NCBI GenBank assembly: GCA_009268125.1
Contig: WBOU01000001.1
Coordinates: 1-64,000 of the forward strand
Length of the DNA stretch: 64,000 nucleotides
Direction: 5' to 3'
Origin: Chloroflexia bacterium SDU3-3
Lineage (GTDB): Bacteria; Chloroflexota; Chloroflexia; Chloroflexales; Roseiflexaceae
In this document: in pieces, positions 17,286 through 27,087 of the stretch
Layout: the number at the start of each line of letters is the position of its first letter
How positions within the stretch are numbered: position 1 is the stretch's first letter
Made by a program: the position numbers and the translations under genes
Notes under the pieces: generated by a model
The model's input: only the letters and a program-made list of their open reading frames with translations
Databases searched by the model: none
What the model was told of the DNA's origin: nothing

Positions 17286-19505
17286 CTATGGCATGGCGCG
17301 GTAGATCTGGGCGACCTCGTTGACACGGCGGCGCAGCTCGATCGCATTCCATGGCTTCTGGATGTAGCCGCGCACATTGCCAAGGTTGATGGCCTCGGTG
17401 AGCGCGTCGTTGTCGAAGTAGGCCGAGCTGAGAATACCCAAGGTGGTTGGGCGCAGGTGCCGCGCGCGCTCAAGCAGCTGCACGCCGGTCATCTGCGGCA
17501 TGCGCTGGTCCGAGAGGATGATGGCGATTGGCTCGCGGGCGAGGATGTCGAGCGCCTCGTCGGGGGAGGTGGTCGAGAAGACGATGAACTGATCGTTGAG
17601 CAGCCGGTGCGCGGTGGTGGCGATATGCTCCTCATCGTCGACGATCAGGATGGAGAGGCGCTGCTCGGTGGTGTCGATGGCGTGCAGGCGCAGGAAGGCC
17701 TCGACCACCTGCGGGTCGAAGTGGCTGCCTGCGGCGGCCTGGATGTGCTCGCGCACCTGGGCCTCGGGCCAGGCGCTGCGGTAGGGCCGGTCGAAGCTGA
17801 GGGCATCCCACACATCGGCGATGGCGAAGATGCGTGCGGCGAGCGGTATGGCCTCGCCCTTCAGCCCGCGGGGGTAGCCGGTGCCATCCCATTTTTCGTG
17901 GTGGTAGTAGGGGATGTCGAGCGCCGGGCGCAAATAGGCGATCGGCGAGAGCATGTTGTAGGCGTAGACTGGGTGCTGCCGCATGATCTGCCACTCGTCG
18001 TCGCTGAGCGGGCCAGCCTTGAGCAAGATGCTGTCGGGGATGCCCATCTTGCCGATGTCGTGCAGCAGCGCGCCGCGCCGGATGTGCACCAGGTCGTTGG
18101 TGGGCAGGCCCATGGCCCTCGCCAGCGCGAGGGTCATGTCGGTCACACGCTGGGCGTGGCCCTCGGTCTCTTTGTCGCGCAGCTCTAGGGCGCGTGCCCA
18201 GCCCTCAAGCGTCGAGTCGTAGGCCATGGTCAGCTCGAGGTTGGCGTGCTGGATCGACTCGAAGAGCGCGGCGTGGTCGATCGCGACCGCCACCTGGCTG
18301 GCCAGGGTCTCAAGAAATTCCCACCACGAGGTGTCGGCCAGGATGGGCGTGCGGCTGAAGATCTCGAGGATTCCTTCGACCTGGCCTTTGACAATGAGCG
18401 GGATGCCGCGGTAGTCGGCGATGCCCGCGTTGATCGGCGGCTCGATGGTGGGCGGCATGTCGGCAAGGCTGAGCGCGCGCCGTGCCAGCGCCACTTGCCC
18501 GGCGAAGCCCTCGCCGATGCGCAGCACGGATGCGCCGAGCGCCCCGCGGCTGAAGCCGCGCAGGGTGCTATATTCAAAAGACTGGGTATGGGGCCTGCGC
18601 AGCAGGATGGCCGCTGCCTGGACGCCTAGGTGTGTGATCGCCTGATCGATCACGATGTTCAGCGTTGCGGCCAGCTCAAGGTTGGATGCGATCGCCTTGT
18701 CGATCAGGCGGAGCGCACTCAGGTGCTCCATCTGGCGCTGGCGCATGGCCTCGGCGCGCTTGCGCTCGGTGATGTCGCGCAGGTTGACCTGGGCGGCGGG
18801 CGCGTTTTCCCAGTCGATATGGCCGATGTCGATCTCGATGTCGATCTTCTCCCCCGAGGGGCAGATCAGCTCGCTCTCGAAGCGGGCCACAGTCGCGGGC
18901 GTGCTGATCACGTTTTGTAGCTCGTAGCTGAACTGTGCGGCGTAGGGGCTGGCGATAAAGCGTGCGAATGGCTGGCCGATGATCGTGCTGTCGGCGATGC
19001 CCAGCAGCCGGTAGATCGCGGGGTTGGCCAAGTTTACCATGCCCTCGCTGGAGAGGATGAGCATGCCGTTGGGGGCCAGCTCGATCACGCGCTCGAAGCG
19101 GGCGCGCTGGTGCAGCAGCCGCCGGTAGCGGTTGAGCCGCAGGATGGCGCGGATGCGGGCGCGCAGCTCGATACGGTCGAAGGGCTTGGTGATAAAGTCG
19201 TCGGCCCCGGCCTCGATGCCCTCAAGCCGCGAGTCGCGGTCATCCAGCGCGGTGATCAGGATGATTGGCACTTCGGCGAGCGAGGGCGTGGCGCGAAGAT
19301 AGCGGCAGACCTCGAAGCCATCCATCTCGGGCATCATCACATCGAGCAGGATGAGATCGGGCTGGTGATCTCTGGCTTGGGCAATGGCGTGCTTGCCGCA
19401 GTCGGCGAACTCAAGCTGGTAGCGCTCGGCGTGCAGAAGTGCGGCGAGTGTCTCGCGGCCAGCTGGCTCGTCATCGACTATGAGGATGGTGAGAGTCTGA
19501 TTCAT
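17286..19505 (-). CDS. REC-PAS-GAF-HD-GYP-REC response regulator
   Basis: Protein of 739 residues, predicted to break down cyclic di-GMP under two-component control. The N-terminal receiver has D55 (LILLDVMMPEMDG). A PAS domain lies at about 125-255 and a GAF domain at about 265-430. The HD-GYP domain has LLHDIGKMGIPD (H482, D483) and the GYP loop DGTGYPRGLKG (G543-P545). A second receiver ends the protein (ILSDQRMPQMTG, D666). HD-GYP proteins usually carry one receiver; one at each end is uncommon. The companion hybrid kinase 21 bp downstream has two receivers of its own. The start ATG at 19505 has only a weak ribosome-binding site. Confidence 0.94.
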   Translation of the reverse strand: MNQTLTILIVDDEPAGRETLAALLHAERYQLEFADCGKHAIAQARDHQPDLILLDVMMPEMDGFEVCRYLRATPSLAEVPIILITALDDRDSRLEGIEAGADDFITKPFDRIELRARIRAILRLNRYRRLLHQRARFERVIELAPNGMLILSSEGMVNLANPAIYRLLGIADSTIIGQPFARFIASPYAAQFSYELQNVISTPATVARFESELICPSGEKIDIEIDIGHIDWENAPAAQVNLRDITERKRAEAMRQRQMEHLSALRLIDKAIASNLELAATLNIVIDQAITHLGVQAAAILLRRPHTQSFEYSTLRGFSRGALGASVLRIGEGFAGQVALARRALSLADMPPTIEPPINAGIADYRGIPLIVKGQVEGILEIFSRTPILADTSWWEFLETLASQVAVAIDHAALFESIQHANLELTMAYDSTLEGWARALELRDKETEGHAQRVTDMTLALARAMGLPTNDLVHIRRGALLHDIGKMGIPDSILLKAGPLSDDEWQIMRQHPVYAYNMLSPIAYLRPALDIPYYHHEKWDGTGYPRGLKGEAIPLAARIFAIADVWDALSFDRPYRSAWPEAQVREHIQAAAGSHFDPQVVEAFLRLHAIDTTEQRLSILIVDDEEHIATTAHRLLNDQFIVFSTTSPDEALDILAREPIAIILSDQRMPQMTGVQLLERARHLRPTTLGILSSAYFDNDALTEAINLGNVRGYIQKPWNAIELRRRVNEVAQIYRAMP

Positions 19506-19713
19506 GATGATCTTACTGCTGGTTACAAGATAGGACAGAAGACCGGGTGGGTTTGGTGTGCGCAGCTCTTATTTGGGCGGCAGCTGCTATCTTCTCTATA
19601 CTAGCGCTGTGCTATTACCATAGCAAGCGCGCTCGACGACTATGATCCATTTCGCTTATCTAGGGTAGAATAGCGTGTTTCCACCACATGATGATGAACA
19701 GGATTTGTTCGTT

Positions 19714-22095
19714 ATGGTAGAGAAAATTGAATCAGTGTTATGGTACGACCAGCCTGCGCAGCACTGGGTTGATGCGCTACCGTTGGGCAACGGGCGTTTG
19801 GGGGCGATGGTGTTTGGCGATCCGCTGCACGAGCGGCTGCAGCTGAATGAGGATACGCTGTGGTCGGGGCGACCGCGCGATTGGAACAACCCGCGCGCCC
19901 GCGAGGTGCTGCCCGAGGTGCGGCGGCTGCTGTTCGCTGGGCAGTATGCCGAGGCCGACGAGGCCTGCAAGCAGATGCAGGGGCCATTTAACCAGTCCTA
20001 CCAGCCGCTGGGCGATCTGCTGATCGAGCTTGCGGATGCTGGCGCGATCGGCGAGTACTACCGCGACCTGGATCTGGATGCGGCGGTGGCCACCACCCGC
20101 TACACGATGGGCGGTGTGGGCTATGTGCGCGAGGCATTTGTGAGCGCGCCCGATCAGGCGCTGGTGGTGCGGCTGGCCTGCGATGCGCCGCGCAGCCTGA
20201 GCCTGCGGGTGCGGCTGGCCTGCCCGCTGCGCCACACGGTGGTGGCCGCTGGCCAGGCGGGCCTGACCCTGGCGGGCACCGCCCCGCTGAGCGTGGCGCC
20301 CAGCTACCTGGGCGATGGTGACCACGTGAGCTACGCCGAGGATGGCGATGCGATGCGCTTTGCCGTACAGCTGCGGGTGCTGGCCGAGGGCGGCAGCGTG
20401 GGGGCGACCGCCGCGGGCGTGGCGGTGGACCAGGCCGACTCGGTGACATTGGTGCTGACGGCGGCGACCAGCTTTGGCGGGTTTGACCAGGTGCCAGGGC
20501 GCACCGGGATCGACCCGGCGGCGCTGGCCGCTGGCCAGCTGGCGGCGGCGCTAGGTCGGCCCTATGCCGCGCTGCGTGCGGCGCATGTGGCCGATCACCA
20601 GGCGCTATTCCGCCGTGTCTCGCTTGATCTTGGGCATAGCAATACCGTTCAGCTGCCGACTGATCAGCGAGTGCGCGCCTTTTCTCAGCACCCCGACCCA
20701 GCGCTGGCCGCGCTGCTGTTTCAATATGGCCGTTACCTGCTGATCGCCAGCTCGCGCCCTGGCAGCCAGCCCGCCAACCTGCAGGGTATCTGGAACGATA
20801 TGGTCCGCCCGCCCTGGAGCTCGAACTGGACGCTGAATATCAACACCGAGATGAACTACTGGCTGGCCGAGACCGCTAACCTGGCCGAGTGCCACCAGCC
20901 GCTGCTCGACTTCATCCGCGACCTGAGCGTGAGCGGCGCGGACACCGCACGGGTCAACTACGGCTGCCGTGGCTGGGTGGCCCACCACAATGCCGACCTG
21001 TGGCGGCAGAGCGCGCCCCCCGGGGATGGCTCCTTCCGCCCGGTCTGGTCGATCTGGCCGATGGGCGGGGCGTGGCTGTGCCAGCACCTGTGGGAGCGCT
21101 TTCTGTTCGGCGGCGATCTGGCCTACCTGCGCGACCACGCCTACCCCGTGATGCGCGGGGCCGCCCAGTTCTGCCTCGACTGGCTGGTGGAGGATGGCAA
21201 AGGCCATTTGGCCACTGCGCCCTCGACCTCGCCTGAGAACGCTTTCGCAACCCCCGAGGGCGTGGTGGCAGATGCCAGCATCGGCTGCACTATGGACATG
21301 GCGATCATCTGGGATCTGTTTGGCGGCTGCATCGAGGCCAGCCAGATCCTGGGCGTGGATGTGGCCTTCCGCGAGGAGCTGGCGGCGGCGCGGGCGCGGC
21401 TGCTGCCGCCCAAGGTGGGCGCGGCGGGCCAGCTCCAGGAGTGGGCCGAGGACTGGGACACGCTGGTGCCCGAGCCGCACCACCGCCACGTGTCGCACCT
21501 GTTCGGTCTGCACCCTGGCCGCCAGATCACCAGTGAGGGTACGCCCGAGCTGTTCGCGGCGGCGCGGCGCAGCCTAGAGCTGCGCGGCGACGATGGCACC
21601 GGCTGGTCGATGGCCTGGAAGCTGAACTTCTGGGCGCGGCTGCTGGATGGCGACCACGCCTACCTGATGCTGCAGAAGATGTTCAACCTGGTGCGCCCCG
21701 ACGCGCACGGCGAGGGCGGCGGCGTGTACACCAACCTGTTCGACGCACACCCGCCGTTCCAGATCGATGGCAACTTCGGCGTGACGGCTGGCATCGCCGA
21801 GATGCTAGTGCAGAGCCACACTGGCGCTATCCAGCTGCTGCCCGCGCTGCCCAGCGTGTGGCCGCAGGGGCGCGTGGCCGGGCTGTGCGCGCGCGGCGGC
21901 TTCGAGGTGGCGATCGCCTGGGCCGATGGCCTGCTGGCCGAGGCCGAGCTGCTGGCCACGCGCGGCGGGCGCTGTGTGGTGCGGGCGGGGATGCCCATCC
22001 GTCCCGCGGGTGCTGCCCAGGCCGAGTTGCTGGCCGACGGCTCGCTGGCCTTCGAGCTGCGCCCCGGCGAGCGCGCGGTGGTGGTACCTGCGTAG
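19714..22095 (+). CDS. GH95 alpha-L-fucosidase
   Basis: Family 95 inverting alpha-1,2-L-fucosidase of 793 residues, close to family length, without signal peptide. It begins with the family pattern [25 protein letters not shown]. By comparison with the Bifidobacterium enzyme the catalytic residues are visible: N375 and N377 in [11 protein letters not shown], acid E508 in TSPENAF and D685 in FQIDGNFG. The ATG at 19714 is preferred to an upstream GTG because ACAGGA precedes it at 7 bases. Known substrates are fucosylated xyloglucan and 2'-fucosyl-lactose-type glycans. As a cytoplasmic enzyme it fits with the imported-oligosaccharide operon at the left of the window. Confidence 0.94.
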   Translation: MVEKIESVLWYDQPAQHWVDALPLGNGRLGAMVFGDPLHERLQLNEDTLWSGRPRDWNNPRAREVLPEVRRLLFAGQYAEADEACKQMQGPFNQSYQPLGDLLIELADAGAIGEYYRDLDLDAAVATTRYTMGGVGYVREAFVSAPDQALVVRLACDAPRSLSLRVRLACPLRHTVVAAGQAGLTLAGTAPLSVAPSYLGDGDHVSYAEDGDAMRFAVQLRVLAEGGSVGATAAGVAVDQADSVTLVLTAATSFGGFDQVPGRTGIDPAALAAGQLAAALGRPYAALRAAHVADHQALFRRVSLDLGHSNTVQLPTDQRVRAFSQHPDPALAALLFQYGRYLLIASSRPGSQPANLQGIWNDMVRPPWSSNWTLNINTEMNYWLAETANLAECHQPLLDFIRDLSVSGADTARVNYGCRGWVAHHNADLWRQSAPPGDGSFRPVWSIWPMGGAWLCQHLWERFLFGGDLAYLRDHAYPVMRGAAQFCLDWLVEDGKGHLATAPSTSPENAFATPEGVVADASIGCTMDMAIIWDLFGGCIEASQILGVDVAFREELAAARARLLPPKVGAAGQLQEWAEDWDTLVPEPHHRHVSHLFGLHPGRQITSEGTPELFAAARRSLELRGDDGTGWSMAWKLNFWARLLDGDHAYLMLQKMFNLVRPDAHGEGGGVYTNLFDAHPPFQIDGNFGVTAGIAEMLVQSHTGAIQLLPALPSVWPQGRVAGLCARGGFEVAIAWADGLLAEAELLATRGGRCVVRAGMPIRPAGAAQAELLADGSLAFELRPGERAVVVPA

Positions 22096-22126
22096 CCCCT
22101 ATTGGTTAGGGTGTGGCGCTCGTGCC

Positions 22127-23254
22127 TTAGCCGCCCAGCGCTAGGTCGATCAGGTGGTTGGTGATGCCGCCGACATCGGCATTCTCTAGGTTGCTCAGCA
22201 CGATCACGGTGATGCCCGCGTCGGGCAGGCGGGCGATCTCGGTGGCCGCGCCGCTCATCAGGCCGGGGTGCTCAACCACACGCTGGCCGCCGCGCGCGGT
22301 GATGATCCAGCCGTAGCCATAGGAGCCGACCTGCGGGGTGAAGATCTCGGCGCGCAGGCTGTCCGGCAGCAGCTTGCTGGTGTAGAGCGCCTGATCCCAG
22401 CGGTAGAGGTCGTTGGCCGAGCTGTACAGCCCGCCAGCCGAGAATAGTGTGGTGGCATCCAGCCGCGCGCAGGGCACGCCGATCGAGCTGTAGCCCTGTG
22501 CCACACCGGTGATGCCCACGTCGAAGCCGCTGTTGCTCATGCCCAGCGGCTCGAAGATGTGGCTGCGCAGATAGTCGGGGTAGCTCTGCCCGCTCACCTG
22601 CTCGATGATGTAGCCCAGCAGCACATAGCCCGAGTTGCCGTAGCGGTAGGCCGAGCCGGGCGTGGAGAGCAGCGGTAGGTCGCGGAAGCGGCCCACCAGC
22701 TCCTCGGGGGAGGTGGGCTGAGCCATGGTCGGCTCGTAGCTGGGCAGATCGGTAAAGTTCTGCAGGCCGGATGTGTGGGTCAGCAGGTTGTGGATGGTGA
22801 TCGGCTGCCAGGCCTGCGGGCACTGCGGCACATAGCTGCAGACCGATGAGGTGAGCTGAAGCTTGCCATCGTTGACCAGCTGCATCACGGCCATGGCGGT
22901 GAACTGCTTGGTGACCGAGGCTAGGCGCAGCCGGGTGTCGGGCGTATTGGCCACCTTGCTGTTCACGTCGGAGAGGCCGTAGCCCTTGGCCAGCAGCACC
23001 TTGCCGCCACTGGCCACCAGCGCCGACCCGCTCCACTGCCCGGCGCTGGCTAGCTGTGCAAGGTAGGCATCCATCTCGGCGCTGTTGTCGGGGCGGGCGG
23101 CGGGCTGGGCCTCGCCCGAGATCAGGCCGCCCTGGCTGCCCTGTCCGCCCCAGCGCGATATGATGGGCTGCGGGGCCGATGCTGGGGCAAGAATGAGGAA
23201 GATAATCACGCCCAGGATCAGAAGCCCAAAGATCACAAAAGAGCGCCGGTTCAT
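22127..23254 (-). CDS. Serine beta-lactamase-like/DD-peptidase-fold protein
   Basis: Protein of 375 residues from the class C beta-lactamase/esterase/R61-peptidase superfamily. A basic start (MNRRSFVIFGLL) and one hydrophobic segment anchor it to the outer face of the membrane. The catalytic SxxK is SVTK in RLASVTKQFTAMAVMQL, the YxN element is YGN in YRYGNSGYVLLGY, and the KTG equivalent is HPGL. Such proteins cleave D-amino acid peptides, esters or, less often, beta-lactams. The start at 23254 is chosen because the upstream extension has no membrane logic, although the ribosome-binding site is weak. Convergent with the GH95 gene, 31 bp apart. Confidence 0.88.
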   Translation of the reverse strand: MNRRSFVIFGLLILGVIIFLILAPASAPQPIISRWGGQGSQGGLISGEAQPAARPDNSAEMDAYLAQLASAGQWSGSALVASGGKVLLAKGYGLSDVNSKVANTPDTRLRLASVTKQFTAMAVMQLVNDGKLQLTSSVCSYVPQCPQAWQPITIHNLLTHTSGLQNFTDLPSYEPTMAQPTSPEELVGRFRDLPLLSTPGSAYRYGNSGYVLLGYIIEQVSGQSYPDYLRSHIFEPLGMSNSGFDVGITGVAQGYSSIGVPCARLDATTLFSAGGLYSSANDLYRWDQALYTSKLLPDSLRAEIFTPQVGSYGYGWIITARGGQRVVEHPGLMSGAATEIARLPDAGITVIVLSNLENADVGGITNHLIDLALGG

Positions 23255-23483
23255 GAGCAGGCTTTCGTTGTATGCTGATTTGTGCTGCGGTAGTATAGCG
23301 GGTTCACTTCTGATAAACAAGTTGTGATAGCGATAGGAAGGGCCCATGGGCTCTTGATTCTTCGAATCTTCGAGCCTTCATGGTTATTGGCTCTCTTTTT
23401 TCCTTGGTGTCTTGGAGTCTTGGTGGTAAAAGAATCGGCGCGCTATCGAGAACGCATAGATCCTAAGCGATAGGTGGTGTGTA

Positions 23484-24350
23484 ATGGATGTGCTGGTTGG
23501 CCTTGATATCGGCGGCACGAAACTGCTGGTGGCGGCAGCCGACCGCAGCGGGGCGATCCTGCGCCGCGCCCAGCGCCCGACGCCGCTGGCGCTGGATGCT
23601 GGCCTGGCCGCGCTGCACGAGCTGATCGCCGAGGTATGTGGTGATGACCAGATCGTGGCGATCGGCGCGGCGGCGGGTGGCCCGCTCGACTACGAGCGCG
23701 GTGTGGTATCGCCGCTGCACCAGCCCAAGTGGCGCGATGTGCCGCTGAAGCAGCTGTTCGAGCGGGCCTATGGCTGCCCGTTCGCGGTGGATGTGGATGC
23801 AAACGTGGCCGCGCTGGGCGAGTATCGCTGGGGCGGCGAGCCGGTGGATCGCCTGCTGTACCTAACCTTGAGCACGGGGATGGGCGGCGGGCTGGTGGTG
23901 GATGGCCAGATCTACCGTGGCGCGCGCGGCGAGCACCCCGAGGTTGGCCACCAGGCCATACCGTTCCGCTGCGCCCACCCCGAGCGCGTGCGCTGCGAGT
24001 GCGGCCTGGATGACTGCCTTGAGGCGCTGATCTCGGGCAACGCCATCCGCCGGATCTACGAGCGCCCTGCCGAGCAGCTTGCGCCCGATGAGTGGGCCGA
24101 GGTGGCCTACAATCTGGGCCAGGGCCTACGCAACATGGCCACCTTCTACGCCCCCGATGTGATCGCGCTGGGCGGCGGGGTGGCGGTGGGCGGCGGCGCG
24201 GTGCTGGTCGATGCTGCCGCGCGGCATATGGCCGATCATCTTCGTCTGGTTCAGCCGCCGAACGTGAGGCTGAGCACACTTGGCTACGATACCGCGCTGT
24301 ATGGGACGATCGCCCTGGCGCTTGATGCCGAGCGCACCGCAGCGCTCTAA
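23484..24350 (+). CDS. ROK-family sugar kinase
   Basis: Protein of 288 residues with the ROK ATP site LVGLDIGGTKLLVAAAD at the start. It has the ROK pattern LTLSTGMGGGLVVDGQIYRGARGEHPEVGH and a zinc motif CECGLDDCLEAL. No DNA-binding domain is present, so it is an enzyme rather than a repressor. The likely reaction is ATP-dependent phosphorylation of glucose or a similar hexose in the cytoplasm, feeding sugars released by the nearby glycosidases into glycolysis. The phosphotransferase gene follows after 12 bp, so the two are probably co-transcribed. Confidence 0.92.
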   Translation: MDVLVGLDIGGTKLLVAAADRSGAILRRAQRPTPLALDAGLAALHELIAEVCGDDQIVAIGAAAGGPLDYERGVVSPLHQPKWRDVPLKQLFERAYGCPFAVDVDANVAALGEYRWGGEPVDRLLYLTLSTGMGGGLVVDGQIYRGARGEHPEVGHQAIPFRCAHPERVRCECGLDDCLEALISGNAIRRIYERPAEQLAPDEWAEVAYNLGQGLRNMATFYAPDVIALGGGVAVGGGAVLVDAAARHMADHLRLVQPPNVRLSTLGYDTALYGTIALALDAERTAAL

Positions 24351-24362
24351 GAGAAGAAATCC

Positions 24363-25253
24363 ATGACTGCAACATCTTCCCCCGCCCCCATGCTGCCGCC
24401 CGAGGTTCGCCTGCTGGTGGCGCAGGCGTTTGGCGGCGCGCTTCCGCTTGATCTGGCCGCGACCTACGGCGGCTTCTCCAACCTCACGCTGGCGGCCACG
24501 GTGGGCGGGCAGCGCTGCATTGTGAAGGCAGCCCAGACCCCGTTCAAGCGCGCCGACCTGCGCAACGAGGCGACTATGCTGTCCCTGCTGGGCAGCAGCG
24601 GCCTGGCCATCCCGCCGCTGCTGGCCCACGCCGCCGACGAACGCTGGACGGTGGTGGTGACGGGCTGGTGCCCTGGCGAGAATGGCCTGCAGACACTGGC
24701 GGCGATGCCCGAGGCACTGCCGGAGGTGTACGCCGCGCTGGCCGCGACGCTGGCGGCGGTGCATCGCGTGGTCCCAGCCGCTGGCGGGGCCGCGCTGCTG
24801 GCCGAGCGCGTGGGCCACGCGCGGGGCATGCTGGCCAGCCTTGGCCTGCCCGATGATCTGCGCGCGGCGCTGGCCGAGGCGCTGGCCAGCGATCTGTGGC
24901 AGCACGATACGGCCCATGTGGTGCATGGCGATATTGGGCTACATAATGTGCTGTGGCACGCCGATAGCCTGACGCTGCTGGATTGGGAGTGGGCGGCGCT
25001 CGGCACGCCGCTGCTCGATCTGGCCTGGCTACGCTGGACCCTGGGCTGGCGCGCGCTGCCCGATGGCCTGTGGCCGCACTTCCTAGCGTGCTACGCCGCC
25101 GCTGGCGGGCTGCCGCAGCTGCCCGCCCCGCAAGGGCTGCGGGCGCTGATGCTGGGCCAGATCGCCATGATCCTGGCCCGCGTGCACGATCAGCCTGCGG
25201 CCTGCGCCGAGTGGGTGCGCCGCGCCGAGTGGACGCGGGGCTTCACGCTCTAG
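24363..25253 (+). CDS. Aminoglycoside-phosphotransferase-fold kinase
   Basis: Protein of 296 residues of the APH/choline-kinase family. The catalytic loop reads HGDIGLHNVLWH and the metal-binding motif LLDWEWAALGTPLLDLAWL. An ATP-binding lysine is plausible in RCIVKAAQTPFKRADLRNEA. Members phosphorylate small molecules such as choline, hexosamines, homoserine or aminoglycosides; none can be picked here. Position 12 bp after a sugar kinase suggests a sugar-related substrate, which is inference. A GTTCAG-type motif lies 9 bp after its stop. Confidence 0.85.
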   Translation: MTATSSPAPMLPPEVRLLVAQAFGGALPLDLAATYGGFSNLTLAATVGGQRCIVKAAQTPFKRADLRNEATMLSLLGSSGLAIPPLLAHAADERWTVVVTGWCPGENGLQTLAAMPEALPEVYAALAATLAAVHRVVPAAGGAALLAERVGHARGMLASLGLPDDLRAALAEALASDLWQHDTAHVVHGDIGLHNVLWHADSLTLLDWEWAALGTPLLDLAWLRWTLGWRALPDGLWPHFLACYAAAGGLPQLPAPQGLRALMLGQIAMILARVHDQPAACAEWVRRAEWTRGFTL

Positions 25254-25278
25254 CTGTTGTTGTTCAGTCGCCGCACCT

Positions 25279-25740
25279 CTACGCGAGCGCACGCAGCAGC
25301 AGGAAGATCAGCAGCACGATCAGGACGACCGCGCAGATCGCGATCAGGATGGGCAGCGGCGAGCGCTGGCCTGCCGCGCTGGCCTGGGCGGCAGCGTGGC
25401 GCTGCTCGATGGTCTCGACGATCTGCAGCGCCACATCCCAGTGGCACTGGTAGGCATCGATCACGATCCGCGCGGCCTCGCCGTGGTTGCCGGTGCGCTC
25501 CAGCTCGGCCAGGATGGCCTGCTCGGTGGCGGGGTCGACAGGCGGCAGCGCGGGCGCGGTGGGCTGCGCAGGCACCAGCGTGGGGCGGGCTTGTTCGAGC
25601 CGCTGGGTCGGGCCGGTATACGAGATCGGTAGCAGCTTGCCGCAGCTGTTGCAGGTGGTGGCGTTCCCCGCATAGCGCGCGCCGCAGTGCGGGCATGCGG
25701 GGAAGGTGGGCGGCAGCGACTCGCCGCTTTGGCTTGTCAT
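25279..25740 (-). CDS. Zinc-ribbon membrane-anchored small protein
   Basis: Protein of 153 residues of unknown function. An N-terminal zinc ribbon (CPHC at about 16-19, CNSC at about 30-33) is followed by a proline-rich linker. Next comes a helical region with a UBA-like look (EQAILAELERTGNHGEAARIVIDAYQCHWDVALQIVETIE), and a C-terminal membrane span (PILIAICAVVLIVLLIFLLL) makes it tail-anchored. GGAGG lies before the ATG. It is the last gene of a leftward cassette behind the GNAT, Thg1-like and kinase genes. It may be a chaperone-like adaptor, but nothing in the sequence proves it. Confidence 0.75.
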   Translation of the reverse strand: MTSQSGESLPPTFPACPHCGARYAGNATTCNSCGKLLPISYTGPTQRLEQARPTLVPAQPTAPALPPVDPATEQAILAELERTGNHGEAARIVIDAYQCHWDVALQIVETIEQRHAAAQASAAGQRSPLPILIAICAVVLIVLLIFLLLRALA

Positions 25741-25758
25741 AATGCCTCCAGTAGATAG

Positions 25759-26292
25759 CTACTCGGGCCATGCCTGCGGGGCGGATGCTGGCAGATCGAC
25801 CCATTCCTCTTCCTGCTTGTAGACCACAAACCCACGCGCCTGGTAGTTGGCCAGCGCATACGGCCCGTCGAGCGAGCAGGTGTGCAGCCACACGCGCCTG
25901 GTGGTGCCTTGCCATGCCTGGCGCACGCCCTCGCTGAGCAGCGCGCCGCCCAGCCCCTGCCCGATAAACTGGGGCAGCAGGCCGAAGTAGACGATCTCGC
26001 ATTCGTCGCCCGCCTGCCGCTCTAGCTCAAGGTAGCCCACCGGGTTGCCGCCCAGGTAGCCGACCCACAGCTCTAGCTCGGGCCGGGAGAGGTAGTCCAT
26101 CCAGCGCTGGCGATCCCAGCCGAGGCGGTCGGTCCAGTGCCAGCCCGCGCCCACGCTGGCGTAGAGGAAGCGGCTGAGCTCTGGGCTGGCGATCGCGGCG
26201 CGGCGCAGCGCCAGCCCGGCGTGTGGGCGGGCGGGGCGCAGCGCCGCGAGGCTGGGCATCTGCAGGTAGTAGGTGGTGATGGTAGTGGGCAT
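25759..26292 (-). CDS. GNAT acetyltransferase
   Basis: Protein of 177 residues with the GNAT fold. The acetyl-CoA motif A is visible in EIVYFGLLPQFIGQGLGGALLSEGVRQAW (Q/RxxGxG/A as QFIGQGLGG), and the C-terminal NYQARGFVVYKQEEEWVDLP is typical. The substrate is unknown. It lies 30 bp after the Thg1-like gene and 18 bp before the zinc-ribbon gene, in one leftward cassette. Whether it modifies RNA, protein or a small molecule cannot be told. Confidence 0.85.
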   Translation of the reverse strand: MPTTITTYYLQMPSLAALRPARPHAGLALRRAAIASPELSRFLYASVGAGWHWTDRLGWDRQRWMDYLSRPELELWVGYLGGNPVGYLELERQAGDECEIVYFGLLPQFIGQGLGGALLSEGVRQAWQGTTRRVWLHTCSLDGPYALANYQARGFVVYKQEEEWVDLPASAPQAWPE

Positions 26293-26322
26293 GGGTAACG
26301 CTTTCTTGTCGGCGCACGGGCC

Positions 26323-27087
26323 TTACCCGCGCTGGATGATCTCCAGAACCAGCTGCTCGTAGGTCTCTTTGCGCGGCAGATTCAGCTCGATGTGCAGCCG
26401 ACGGCGCAGGGCGATGGTCGGCTGGCCAGTCTTCTGGTTGATGGCGGGCTGCTCCTCGACCTGCCAGAACAGGCCGACGCCGCGATTCTGCCAGTTGGGC
26501 AGATTCTTCACGTTGATGCCACCTGCGAACAGCAGCTCGTTCTTGTCGGCGATCGACAAGCTCTTGAGCCGTTCAGCCGCCTCGCGCCGACTTGCACCCT
26601 GGCCGCGCAGCATCCAGTAGCAGTGGCCGTTGAGCGCGTTGCGATGCGCGTCCTCCTCGCGCCAGCGGAAGTAGTCGACCACGCGCTCTAGGCTGGGCAG
26701 CTGGGCCACGCGGCAGTCGAACGCGGCGATATCGCCCAGCAGCAGCGAGCACTTGGCGCTGGCCTCGCCCGCCAGAATCGAGTTGATCTTGCGCATCTTA
26801 CGCCCGAAGGTCTCCTCGCTGGGGTCGAGCAGCAGCGAGATCTTGTCGCTCTGGGTGTAGCCATAGATCACGCGAAAGCCACACTGCATCAGGTGGGCGG
26901 TGGTCTCGACCATATAGTCGCGCATGCGCTCGTCAAAGGGGGCCTGAAACTGGTGGGTCTCCTTGGTGAGCCGCGTAAAGTTGCGCCCGTCGAGCCGCAC
27001 CACAAGAAAGATACCGGGCAGGGCATACTGATCGTTTATGGTCTCAAACACGCGCATCTGTCGGTCAAGCTCATCAAAGTGCATCAT
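26323..27087 (-). CDS. Thg1-like 3'-5' RNA polymerase (tRNA repair)
   Basis: Protein of 254 residues related to tRNA-His guanylyltransferase. Bacterial Thg1-like proteins add nucleotides in the 3'-to-5' direction to repair 5'-truncated tRNAs. Metal-binding Asp residues are seen as D33 in RLDGRNFTRL and D81 in YGYTQSDKISLL; the residue after D81 is Lys where eukaryotic Thg1 has Glu. The start at 27087 lies 14 bases inside the end of the upstream kinase gene, with GGAG before it, so translation is coupled. An ATG 3 bases on is a possible alternative. The overlap with a polynucleotide-kinase-like gene suggests that the kinase prepares a 5' end for this enzyme. Substrate RNA is unknown. Confidence 0.88.
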   Translation of the reverse strand: MMHFDELDRQMRVFETINDQYALPGIFLVVRLDGRNFTRLTKETHQFQAPFDERMRDYMVETTAHLMQCGFRVIYGYTQSDKISLLLDPSEETFGRKMRKINSILAGEASAKCSLLLGDIAAFDCRVAQLPSLERVVDYFRWREEDAHRNALNGHCYWMLRGQGASRREAAERLKSLSIADKNELLFAGGINVKNLPNWQNRGVGLFWQVEEQPAINQKTGQPTIALRRRLHIELNLPRKETYEQLVLEIIQRG

